Below are positions 1 to 9,640 of a stretch of DNA of 64,000 nucleotides, one piece after another. The translations under genes and the position numbers were made by a program. Position 1 is the stretch's first letter. Each line of letters starts with the position of its first letter. Source of the DNA: Prostheceraeus crozeri. Its lineage: Eukaryota; Platyhelminthes; Polycladida; Euryleptidae. The notes beneath the pieces were generated by a model. It saw nothing but the letters and a program-made list of their open reading frames with translations. It made no database searches and was not told the origin of the DNA. The stretch lies in the NCBI GenBank assembly GCA_907163375.1, contig CAJQUW010013637.1:372001-436000 (forward strand), read 5' to 3'.

Positions 1-304
1 AATAGTTGTCTTATTCGTTTATTAGACGTCTTAAGGTAGCCTGAGTTAGGTTTTCGTCGAAGTAATTTTTGAAAAGAAATTATCTGTATTTCGTCTATAA
101 AAGACGTCATAAAAGTGGAACCCCAATCGGACAAAAAATTACCATATTAAGACGTACTCAAAATCTGTTCCTTTTTTCATTCTAGAAACGTCTTTTTGCT
201 ACAGGGGTAATATGGGAATTTAATTAATACAACCTTTTGTTTATGTCTCGACACTTAATACATTCTCAAATGAAAAGAGTTATCCTATTCAAGTTGCAGA
301 TTCG
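1..304. other. AT-rich leader, no gene recognised
   Basis: AT-rich sequence with several AGACGTC/GACGTC-like words (near 25, 105 and 150). I see no coding frame of note. It may contain an upstream exon or promoter of the DUF4806-type gene that follows, but nothing identifies one. Confidence 0.3.
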
Positions 305-1892
305 TTGAAGAAACCAACGAAGACAAAGGAGCGAATCATCCCTGTTAGATGCATCAATGACGGCGATGACACTTGCCAACCTGTCACTTCAACACCTCGA
401 GGTAAAAGGCCCAGTTTTTTGCCCTTACCCACAACATCAATCCCGCAAGAAAAGGGTAAGAGATGCCTCATAGGAAGGGAACAGCCGTCACCCCGAAGTC
501 AGGACGCTGAATTGTCTTGGCCTTTATTTCCATACTATGAGGTAAATTCACGGATGGAATCCAATGAAAATAACCCATCATCCTGTGGTCGTTTCAAACC
601 TGACATGACGTCGATAATGGAAGAAGCAAAAGCTTTCTGTTTACGGCAAGGGATTGAATTTGGATCCACAGAAGGTTCGTGTTATTTTGTGCTAGACGCT
701 CTTTTCTTAGATTGAATATACGTTTCTAAAGAATGATATATGTGTAATAAACTGCTTGCATCAACTGATGATTACTTTTCTCCTCTTTGAACAAAATGGA
801 TATAAACGGATGAAACTTTTATTTTGCAGGTCTTCAAATGATGATGTTTTTGATGATTCGAGAAGTGGCAAAGTTAAGGACTGAAGTAGCATCCATGAAA
901 CAGCAGGCAGTACCGATTCAATCATCCAACCCTCCGCTTGAGGCTCCCATAGACAGCACAGATGAATATTCTGCGTTCGTAAAGAAACTCGAGGATAAGA
1001 GTTTCAAAGACTCGGTGGTAAGTATTCTTAGATTATTTGATAACCTGTTGAAATTAGTGATATTGTAATGATAAATTATCCTTAACATTCAAGTATATAG
1101 AAGATATTCGATGCGTGAAATTTGATCAACATTCCTGATAAGTTATCCTGTTAAGTTACTGATTTCCTGATGAAGCATATTGAAACAAGAACTATGAGCT
1201 ATCATCCAAAAGTTAAGGTTTTACTTGGACCAAAGCAACGAATTCGAGAATGTTGTCAACCTCAGACATCTTTCAAAATTTCACAAATGAATATAACAAA
1301 ATAAGTCGTTGCACCTTAACACTTTCTTGACCTTTTATATGACTCATTCTCTTTCTGATTTCACAGTTCGTATTTGAAGATAAACAAACTTTGCATCGCT
1401 TGAGCTTTGAGCGTTGGTTGAGATTGATAAGCTGCAGGTTAGCGGTGGTCGCTCGTAGTGTGGCCATCCTCATTTATTTATGCATGGATAAAAATCCCGC
1501 TCAGCTCAAAGCTTGTAGTGTGGCCGCACCCTAACCCTTATATCCGTATCGCGCGCTAACCGTATCGTGAGCGCGTGTCGAGAATTTGACCTCTAGAGAA
1601 AAAACTACGATTCCATCCGACACACAAATGTTTTCGGGTTCCCTTTTACTACTTTAAAAAAGAGTTGGTTCTTTGTTTATATAATTCTAATTTTTTTCAT
1701 TCATGCAGATTCAACATCTTGCTCTTATGGGTGGCAAAGAACCGGAGGACGCTGTTCGACGACAAATCAATTATCTGTTGTCTAACGGTATGCAGAAGAA
1801 ATTCGATCGAACCGGAAAGAGGGATCCACGTGACTCATCAGGTGCTGAACCAAAATTGCCCTTCATGAATCATCTGGAGCCTTTGGTCAAAT
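305..1892 (+). CDS. DUF4806-type gene, three exons, 3' end not found
   Basis: Seen: three open stretches whose splice borders agree in phase. Exon 305-674 ends after one base of a codon before GTTCGT; exon 830-1017 begins after TTTTGCAG with the other two bases and ends in phase 0 at GTAAGT; exon 1709-1892 follows CATGCAG and ends before GTAAGTC in phase 1. The joined protein has a leucine/lysine helix (QMMMFLMIREVAKLRTEVAS) followed by SAFVKKLEDKSF, HLALMGGKEPEDAVRR and NYLLSNGMQKKF, the layout of DUF4806 proteins of invertebrates (function unknown; some are fused to other nuclear domains). The last part of the domain should lie in a further exon, which I could not locate. The donor at 675 is weak. 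The first exon may start further upstream. It could be a host gene or a copy carried by a transposon. Confidence 0.55.
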
Positions 1893-2205
1893 GTAAGTCG
1901 AATAATGGGTTTACTAGGAATATTTCCGTTATATTGTAACATATTTATCTTAGATCAGTTTTTTTTACTACTGGAAAGCATAGAATTTTCAAGTTGTTTA
2001 ATTTTTTAATCGTGTTACCTGTTTGTATGAGTACCTATCTACGTTAATGTGTAGTTTCGTACATACAATTCTTCTCAAACGTATCGGTTAAACAATTCTC
2101 ACCAATCATTCTTCTACCTGACTCGTAAAATTTTCGCTCTGATAGCCCGAAAGACAAAATGCTCTTTGGGATACCACTTTCATGATATATTTCTTAAAAT
2201 CTGTA
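1893..2205. other. intron-like AT-rich spacer
   Basis: Starts with the GTAAGTC donor of the preceding exon. No coding frame, repeat or RNA gene seen. Confidence 0.3.
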
Positions 2206-2607
2206 TCATATGCCTATGGGGTTATGCAAGGACAAGTACAGAAATAAATGGACTTGTATATTAAAGTTTCCGATCGTTTTTACCGAGATTATGATCATGA
2301 TTTTGAAGGCTATTTTTTTCTCGATAGTCTTTAAAAATCTCTCCGATAGTGTACATATTCTCTGTAGAATCTCTTCAGTGATCTGTTCATCTAATTTATC
2401 CCACATCTCATCATGATATCTTCTTTTTGATTTGTAATTCATATTCAAATAAGTGATGTGCGGACATTTCACCACATCTATAGCATGTTGTAGGTCATCA
2501 TTAAAGATGTCTGTCTTTACATTGAAATCAAATTGTGGAATCTGCCTAGTACTGTTAACTTTATTTCCGCACATTTTGGTGAATATTATCTTTATCAAGA
2601 AAATCAA
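2206..2607 (-). CDS. MADF-like domain fragment
   Basis: Minus-strand open frame. Its central part (DDLQHAIDVVKCPHITYLN, then YKSKRRYHDEMWDKLDEQ and LSERFLKTIEKK) follows the MADF pattern: an acidic start, LI..V...P.LY, then YK.K..R...W..I, then a C/S..R.K.LR.RF/L-like helix. MADF domains are Myb-like DNA-binding modules, abundant in invertebrate genomes both in transcription factors and in transposon proteins. The residues after IEKKIAFK look like non-coding read-through. No start or splice site is assigned. Similarity is judged by eye only. Confidence 0.35.
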   Translation of the reverse strand: MIFLIKIIFTKMCGNKVNSTRQIPQFDFNVKTDIFNDDLQHAIDVVKCPHITYLNMNYKSKRRYHDEMWDKLDEQITEEILQRICTLSERFLKTIEKKIAFKIMIIISVKTIGNFNIQVHLFLYLSLHNPIGI

Positions 2608-2672
2608 GATGATGTCTTGTCAAGAATGTGGCATTACTCGGCTGCTAATAAGATATAATTCTTCGGCAGAAT

Positions 2673-2945
2673 ATCAATCAAGTATCGATCGATGTTGAAA
2701 CGACTCAGCTACGTGCCCAGCAACCCCTCAATCATAAAAGATACCTCCTTCTATGCTGTTCCATCTCCCACGCCCTTCTCGACACTTTTACCTATCCTCG
2801 ACCCATTCGACAAATCCCGATATTCACTCACTTCTAAGTCAGATATATAAGATGCCTCTATCAATCAAGTGTCGATCGATGTTGAAACGACTCAATTTCA
2901 TGACCAGCAACCCCTCAGTTATGAAAGGTATCTCCTTCTATGCAG
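2673..2945 (+). repeat. dispersed repeat, two partial direct copies
   Basis: Copy A (about 2673-2853) and copy B (about 2863-2945) both begin with CAATCAAGT.TCGATCGATG and share GTTGAAACGACTCA, CCAGCAACCCCTCA and the ATCTCCTTCTATGC-like end. Copy A continues through CGACACTTTTACCTATCCTC to CTAAGTCAGATAT. A third, inverted copy lies at 4821-4957. Unit type unknown. Confidence 0.7.
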
Positions 2946-3206
2946 GTTTCAAAGTGATTATTCATACAGCAGATCAGCTGAAAATGGCACGGAAAACAGG
3001 CGTCATTCATATCGTGCGTAATTGAGCTAGGGTGCAATGTGGAAAAAGGAAGGCAACAATGTATCCCGTTATGATGATATCTCTATCTATGCATGTAAAA
3101 GTCATTTTTGAAATTTCAATCAGCGTATATCTACATGCGTATTCATGGCATTGCTGCCCAGTTCATTTCAATTACGCACAATATTATTAACATAGCTTCT
3201 TTTTTC

Positions 3207-3269
3207 GGGCAAACAATGTAGGACATTTTCAGGCGCTGACGCGCCCTCAAATGTCCTACATTGTTGCCC
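3207..3269. repeat. 63-nt perfect-arm hairpin
   Basis: ACAATGTAGGACATTT at the left pairs with AAATGTCCTACATTGT at the right, and the pairing extends to GGGCA/TGCCC with one bulged A. The loop contains a smaller GGCGC-TGAC-GCGCC stem. It lies just 5' of the broken transposase-like gene. It could be a miniature element or a transcribed hairpin. Confidence 0.75.
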
Positions 3270-4245
3270 TCAAAATTTCATGTTAATGTTATATTGATGC
3301 TAATGGCGGAATTGTTCGCAAGTCAATTTACACAGAAAAAGCAGATCTTTCTAGTTTCTGCAGAGCTGGATGCGAAGGCTGATGAACTCGAATGTGTTTC
3401 AGTCAGTGACTTCCTGATCGAAAGATGTCGTACGGTAGACATTTTATGCTTACTGAGCTACTTGAAGGCAGGGATGAATGTCGTCGCCAATGAAGGGATC
3501 GGCAGTTCGAAGGCCGTCATAATCGTCACAGACTTTTCGTGGGCCATAATCCACGCTGCTGTGCTGATTTTTGGTGGCTCTTTTATCTTTCCGTAATTAA
3601 TGCGAATGTACGAGCGACTGAGATGCGGTAACTCAAAATCACGGACATTCAGGCTCTTTATTTGCTCTGCCCACCTCATCGCATGCGCTGCGTGGTTCAT
3701 TCCGTTCACGTATTTAAGTGTCGAGAAAGTAGAAGAATATTCCTAACGTTCTTCGGTGCCCTTATAACGGCCGATCCTTTGACAGTGGCGGGTGATATTT
3801 GGAGAAAAATGCTTATTGCATTTAGCTCCAAATAGCATTCATCACTGATTAGTCAGTATATACATTGGTGTGCAAACAGCTGATTCCACCGACATTCCTG
3901 ACGAAGAATTCCCTGCTATAGAGTATGATGAATATCCGGACGAGCAACACATAGGCGCAACTTACCCCTTTAAGAAGTATTTTGACTCAATTCCTGGACC
4001 GGAATTATCCCGAGGCGTAAAGAAAAATCCCTTTTGCTGTCCTGCCGTTCTTGAAATAACATTGGAGAAGTGGCTTTCTCTTTTTAGTCTCTGGTCTGCG
4101 TCCGTGTTGCACGAGCGGAGGTCGAGTCTTAGTTTTCGTAAGTCAAATCCTGTTTGTGTAACTACGTGTTCATGTATAAATATTCGAATTTTCCAGGTGG
4201 TATAATGCGAATCGGTAAGAATTATGATGCAATGATGTTGCATTT
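3261..4245 (+). pseudogene. decayed transposase-like gene of unnamed family
   Basis: Three pieces read in order on the plus strand. The first has VTDFSWAIIHAAVLIF (about 3521-3580), an in-frame stop at 3594, then FICSAHLIACAAW. The second follows a CAAACAG acceptor at about 3879, has an acidic DIPDEEFPAIEYDEYPDEQ stretch, then NPFCCPAVLEITLEKWLSL and FSLWSASVL, and ends near 4135 before GTAAGTC. The third, after TTTTCCAG at 4198, is short and stops at about 4244. The order SDxSW..., C(S/A)xH..., acidic linker, NPF.C...PLW resembles an uncharacterised transposase-derived family of animal genomes, but I cannot name it. It is broken and is bracketed by inverted copies of the repeat at 2673 and 4821. 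Confidence 0.4.
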
Positions 4246-6153
4246 GGTACGACAGGCCGTCCGAAACAGTGATTGACAATGTTCTGCTTTGAAATTATGT
4301 TTGTTGTGAAATGTTATTGCAGAAATCATACATTCATTAAATGCGGATAAATTCATATATATAACATAATGAAAGGTTGACACAGTAATTGGAATTATAT
4401 TTAATAAAAAATGAATGAAAACACTTCAAACTATCAATTTGCACGAGCGCTTTCTGGAATATATTTCCTTCTTCAGGTGCATGACAAACAGTGACATGTA
4501 AGAAAAAATTGAATTTGCATAGAGAACCAACAACTAAGAAATATGTATCCATAGTAGATCATTGAAATTATATAAGATATCGTGGAATAAGAATCAATGG
4601 ATATGAAAAAATAAAATGTAGCAATACAACACAGATTATGCACAATTGCGAGTAGGATGGCAAATATTCATAAAGTATTTTACATTGTTCTTCCGTGTAT
4701 TTATATCATCATCAAAAATATTATAAAAGAAAATATGTAAAAATGGGAATTACCACAAGATTCAATAAACTCACTTAGATGCGTTTGTCTGCACATAGGA
4801 TGACCTATTAGCGGTGTCATGGATATCTGACTTAGGAGAGAATCTTGGGATTTGTCAAATGTGTCGAGGATAGGTAAAGAGTGTCGAGAAGGAGGTATCT
4901 TTTATGATTGAGGGGTTGCTGGGCATGTAATTGAGTCGTTTCAACATCGATCGACATGTGACTGAGCTGTTATCTAGACATCCTCTGCGAATTATTGATT
5001 TTCCGGCTGACTTGGATTAGTCGAGTAGTGTGAGCAGGAATACATGTAATTGCTCTTAGTTAATGATCATCCCGTCCAAGTAGAGAAGTCAGAAGATTCT
5101 TGCGGACTGTGATTCCGTGGAATCATAAGCAGAAAAAACGATTTTGCATATCTTTGAATTTCTAGCTTTCGAAGAGATTAAATAACGAGCCCTATCTACT
5201 AGCTACGTTCAATCGTCTGTTGATATCCAATTCTCCTCTCCCTTTGCATTCAGGGAGCCTGGTGGATGCGATATCACTGACATCAATTGATGTCCATGGA
5301 TAAAATCAGCTCAAAAAGCCCTATGGAAGAGGTTCTTTTATCGAAAAATGAAGGGAAATACTCAAAAACGCTGATTCAAATTTTATTGTAAATTTTCGAA
5401 AAAACACATTTACACCATTAACCATAACTTAATAATTATCAATCAAACTTCACACACAGACATTATCTGGATCATTATCTAGATGGCAGCGGAACACCCG
5501 AGTCATAGCTAGTCACAGACCAAAGATATCGGAATTTTAAAACATGCATATTATATTCATGTAAATGTTCGAAAATCGGCATTTACACCTTTAACCATAA
5601 CTTTGCCAATTCCTAATAAGGTTTACTCTCGATATAGCGCCAAATTCATTTAACGCCCATCTTTTTACAGAACAAAAAGATTTTAGCATCAAATATTTGG
5701 CGATTACTTATCTATAAAATGGGAGTCTACGAAATGAAGATATCCAAATAAGTATTTTCTGGATTTCCTGAGATCCATTTCTTAAGTCTTTTAGCGTAGC
5801 TGGTAAGATAATGGTGATTGGTGAAAAAATATATCAACTAGTTAGCCACAGCGACAACCAAATGCAGAGCAAACAATACATTATGAAACACTATCAAATT
5901 GAATATCTGATATGGAGTCTATATACACGTTTATCTGCTTGTTAAAATGCGGGTACATTAACTTCGAATTTCCAAAATATGCTTCTACTTCAAACGAAGT
6001 AATTCTCACTGATCAAATACTTTCATCTTGCCACCTATCAGTCCAGGTGTATTTATATCTACGAGTTCATGGACAAACTGTTTTAATTGCATTCTTTCAC
6101 TGAAATACACTAGCACATGAAAGCTTTTTATCCTTTTAAACAGAAAATTCTAA
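4246..6153. other. gene-poor stretch with short duplicated motif
   Basis: No gene recognised. A 44-bp stretch beginning TGTAAAT.TTCGAAAA and ending TTAACCATAACTT occurs at 5387-5430 and again at 5560-5603. The inverted repeat copy at 4821-4957 is listed separately. Small open frames near 4337-4552 (minus) and 5912-6103 (plus) show no family signature. Confidence 0.4.
4821..4957 (-). repeat. inverted copy of the 2673 repeat
   Basis: The reverse complement reads ATGTCGATCGATGTTGAAAC, then CCCAGCAACCCCTCAATCAT, then CTCCTTCTCGACACTCTTTA and CTAAGTCAGATAT. It matches copy A at 2673-2853 with one indel of about 27 bases. Together they bracket the decayed gene at 3261-4245, as terminal inverted repeats would. 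Confidence 0.7.
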
Positions 6154-6522
6154 ATGGAAATCGAAAGAGATGCCGTCGATATCTTGCATTCCGTAGCAAG
6201 AAGATATGGATTTTTGACAGCTAAAGAACTTCACAACTTCATCGGCAGCCGTAGCGAGAGGACGTCCAACGCTGCTCTCAGTTTGGCAGTACGCACAAGA
6301 CACTATCTTTGTGATAACTTTCGCTGCGTCGACGAAACAATTGATATTTTTTCTTTTTTTACACCATCACACTCCTCTTCGACTAGACTATCCCATCCTG
6401 TTGGCAGTTACATCAATTTCACTTTACTTGTTATGATAATTTCGAACTTCAAATTACTGGTGCTGAACCACAGACTCATGTCATCTCTGCTATCTGGCAC
6501 AGCCACATTTTCCCTATCGTGA
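6154..6522 (+). CDS. unrecognised small ORF
   Basis: ATG-started frame of 122 codons. The first 65 residues (MEIERDAVDILHSVARRYGF, then LTAKELHNFIGSRSER) look protein-like: charged and helical. The rest is hydrophobic and low in information, as in read-through. A TTTTAAACAG acceptor-like site lies 10 bases upstream, so this could be an exon. It is immediately upstream of the LINE fragment and might be part of that element's ORF1 region. No function is proposed. Confidence 0.2.
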   Translation: MEIERDAVDILHSVARRYGFLTAKELHNFIGSRSERTSNAALSLAVRTRHYLCDNFRCVDETIDIFSFFTPSHSSSTRLSHPVGSYINFTLLVMIISNFKLLVLNHRLMSSLLSGTATFSLS

Positions 6523-7200
6523 CAAAGCGACCTTCCTTTCAACTTGCCATGTCAGTACCGGCCCAGACCGAAATAAACGACCTACACAAGTAACCCTATG
6601 ACGTCAATCAGACTGCGATGCTCTCGTGCTGATATTTTGAATCAACAGTTTCCCCATCAAACGCCAACTGAGACGCAAACTGTGGTACTACAACCTCCTG
6701 CGATCGCCTGCGAACTGTGTGCCTGTGACTCACTCTGTTACCAATGTAGCTGACGAAATCTCTCATACCGCGCTTCACCCAATTAAAGCAAACAACTGTG
6801 CAGGCGACTTACATGGACGCGTATGTGAGACTAAAGATAGAAGGAGAATTCAAGTTTGGATTTCCCCTCGCCGTCAAATCGACTGTGCCTTCACTCACCG
6901 AAGTAAAGCGGGTATCAATCCTAAAAACTTGATTGAAATAAAAACATCGGACAATTCTATCTCTACGCAACATCTCACAGAACCGACATGGCCTCTAAAT
7001 ATCTTGCACTGCAACGCTAGGTCCGTGAGATACAAAACGCCGGAACTACAAGCCTGTGCCATAGCCAACACCGCGGAAATCATTGCAGTCACAGAAAGCA
7101 GGCTAAACAATAACATTAACGACGAAACAGTCAGCATCCCCAATTTCAAAATTGCGAGAAATGACAGACCTGACCGCGTAGGAGGTGGTGTCTGCCTATA

Positions 7201-8604
7201 CAGGGTGTTTCACTTACTTGGGCCGCTCTTCGAATGAATATTGAATCATGTTTCTGCATGTCTATTGAAAGGCAATTATTGATTTGATTAGTTGCTGTCA
7301 TAAATGAAATGATGAGGGAGTTAGATATCTATGATTTTCACGAACACAATGAAATTTTTAAATTCAGTTAGATTCTACTCTCATCATAAAGACAAAAGCA
7401 CGGCACAGCATCATTTTCAACACTCGAGATGGAAGACTTCACAAATGAAGAGATCGCGACCGTTGTCTCGTATGCAATAACTTTTGATAATTGTGAAGAA
7501 GCACTAAGGCAATTCAACAAGGAAGGACCCCACGTCAGGACATTACGCAAATGGCGTCAACGGTTTTCAGAGACCCTATCCGTTCATCCAAGGAAGAGTG
7601 GGGCCGATCAAAGTCATCGCCGTGTGTCGGATGAACAGCGTCAATCCGTGATAAATTCATTCCATGATTTTATCCTGCAGCTCTCAACGGCAGGTGTCTC
7701 GCGAGGTTGGCGTTTCCTTGCCATCGGTCAACCGCATTCTCAAAAGCGAAGGTCTTCGACCATGGAAGTTCACTCCAGTTAAGCAGCTGAAAGACACGGA
7801 CTATCCAAAGAGACATTTCTTCTGCTCTCAAATTATTCAGCGCGAAGAAGAGCGTCCGAGTTGGAGCAACAACATCGTCTTCAGCGACGAGGCCAGCTTC
7901 CACCTTAACGGCCAGGTGAACTTGCACAACTCTTTTAATTATGCCTCCGAAAATCCGCGATTGACGACGGAAAAGCCCATGAAGTCAGCAGCGATCACTT
8001 TCTGGGTGATGATCTCGCATCAACACGGACTGACCTATCGTGTGATCCACGACATTGTTAATTCTGAAAACTACGCCTCTTTACTGGAAGAATATGTTGT
8101 TCCCTTCATCCAGCCAAGGAGATCGCTGATATTTCAACAAGATGGTGCTCCTGCGCATATCTCATTGCGTGCGCGGGCCGTTTTGGATACCAAACTCCGC
8201 AATCGATGGATCGGTCGAGGTAGCTCCTTCCTTGAATGGCCTCCCCGCAGCCCTGATCTCACGATAAATGATTTCTGGCTGTGGGGTTGTGTTCGAAACA
8301 GTGTCTACGGTGCACCAAGACCAACGTCGTTGGAAGAACTGGAGTCAAGGATATCCGATTTCTTAGACAGAATAGACATTCGTGAAGTGCGAAAGTGCTA
8401 TGATTCTTTTCGGAAGCGGTGCCGACTGTGTTACTCAAATAATGGCCGCCACATCGAAAATCTCTTGTAATATTGCTGATTTTATTGTTGAATTACATCA
8501 ATGACTCACTTTTGTCATGTTTTTCATGATTGTTGTCTCAGAAGACAAGGGGAAAGCTTAGATATATTCATCCAAAGAGCGGCCCAAGTAAGTGAAACAC
8601 CCTG
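7201..8604 (+). mobile_element. mariner-group transposon with 30-bp perfect TIRs
   Basis: The left end CAGGGTGTTTCACTTACTTG... and the reverse complement of the right end agree over 30 bases (to ...GGCCGCTCTT), and similarity continues with a few mismatches. TA at 7199-7200 and TA at 8605-8606 form the target duplication. Length 1404 bp. It sits inside the LINE endonuclease frame. Its transposase is listed separately. Confidence 0.92.
7429..8470 (+). pseudogene. mariner-group transposase (DD42D by count), one frameshift
   Basis: The ATG at 7429 opens MEDFTNEEIATVVSYAITFD, a helix-turn-helix N-terminus. The frame changes once near 7665-7690 and continues QVSREVGVSLPSVNRIL, SNNIVFSDEASFHLNGQV (first catalytic D), LIFQQDGAPAHISL (second D) and EWPPRSPDLTINDFWLWG (third D), ending at 8470. 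I count 42 residues between the second and third acidic residues, close to DD41D-type mariner relatives. Apart from the frameshift the protein is complete (about 345 residues). The near-perfect TIRs argue for a young insertion. Confidence 0.85.
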
Positions 8605-9044
8605 TACATCAGAGACGACCTCACTTTCAAACTATCCTCCACCTTAACGACAAACACTATATCCGTATTATGCGTGACCATTTGTTACTCTTCGAAATCA
8701 ATAGTTGTCGTGGTCGTATATCACCCCCCGACGCAGAAGATTATACAACACTTAATTTCCTAAACAGCTATATCTCCAGTGCGATTAAGGAGACCTTAAA
8801 CATAGTGATCGTTGGTGATTTCAACAGCCTCAAACATGACGAGCTCGTAGAGACCCATAACCTCAACCAAATTGTGAATTTTCCGACGAGGAAAGAGGCT
8901 CACCTAGGCCTCAACTAGATAATTTTTGGATCTTCTTGTGCACCTAAGGGTTTCGGTGTACGGATAGTAATCATTGTCGTCGGGACTCTCAGATGTTCTT
9001 TCTGGTGCATTCTTGCATGTGAATAAATGACATTTTCATTACAG

Positions 9045-9269
9045 GACGGTTGGAGCGATACCGATCGTCACCCAGTAATTGCTGCAACGCTACATTGTGA
9101 CAACGAAACGTTCCCTGTGGATTTCCTGTCAACTGGCAGCAATCCCAAGACTGCTGCGTACTGCACGGAGTTGGCGAGGGATTCTATTAAAAAGGCAGAA
9201 GAAGCCTATGGATGTGTTGTAATCGGATTCGTCTCTGACAACGAACCGAAAATGAGAAAAGTTCGTGAG
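9045..9269 (+). CDS. hAT-A exon (DUF659 core)
   Basis: Begins after TTACAG and ends before GTAAAT, phase 0 at both ends, 75 codons. DGWSDTDRHPVIAATLHCDN, then TAAYCTELARDSIKKAEEAY and VVIGFVSDNEPKMRKVRE match the DUF659 segment of hAT transposases (catalytic D in the DGWS motif, second D in SDN). Confidence 0.85.
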
Positions 9270-9628
9270 GTAAATTTTGTGGGCTAAGCTGGAGCCTTGA
9301 GGGAAATGTAGAAGTAATGTAAAACATAAAATTATGCTTATAAAATACTAACAAAGATTGAGAAACTGATAGCCAATCTGATGAATTAGTGCCGTATTGA
9401 CATAATGCATTGAGTACCGGTAGGCTACTGCTATGAATTACCGGTAATATATACGTGTGTATATATAAACAGCTGATTCAAAACTGACAAAATATCCTAT
9501 ATAGCCTAGATAGTTCATGCACAAAACCTAATAGTCACTACCAAACTTATGGAAACAAATTTTAACAAAATAAAATTAAAAAAATACGTGTGCAGTATGT
9601 AAGAGGAGAAAACACATTTACCAGAGCC
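9270..9628. other. remnant of hAT-A intron 1
   Basis: AT-rich intron sequence before the hAT-B insertion, ending in the 8-bp target copy CCAGAGCC (9621-9628). No gene. Confidence 0.6.
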
Positions 9629-9640
9629 CAGTGATGATAT

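Larger units (their letters stand above)
6719..8917 (+). mobile_element. LINE (CR1/L2-like) endonuclease fragment, split by a transposon
   Basis: The left piece (6719-7200) ends LNILHCNARSVRYKTPELQ, then AEIIAVTESRL, IPNFKIARNDRPDR and GGGVCLY. The right piece (8605-8917) resumes IRDDLTFKLSSTL in the same frame, loses frame once at a run of seven C bases (8726-8732), and continues AEDYTTLNFLNSYISSAIKE to IVIVGDFN and NLNQIVNFPTR. These are the N-A-R-S, T-E and GDFN motifs of the apurinic-like endonuclease domain of non-LTR retrotransposons. The reverse transcriptase is absent, so this is a fragment. The Cys-containing sequence at about 6690-6730 may belong to its 5' part. The interrupting element at 7201-8604 duplicated a TA; without it the frame closes exactly. 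Confidence 0.8.
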
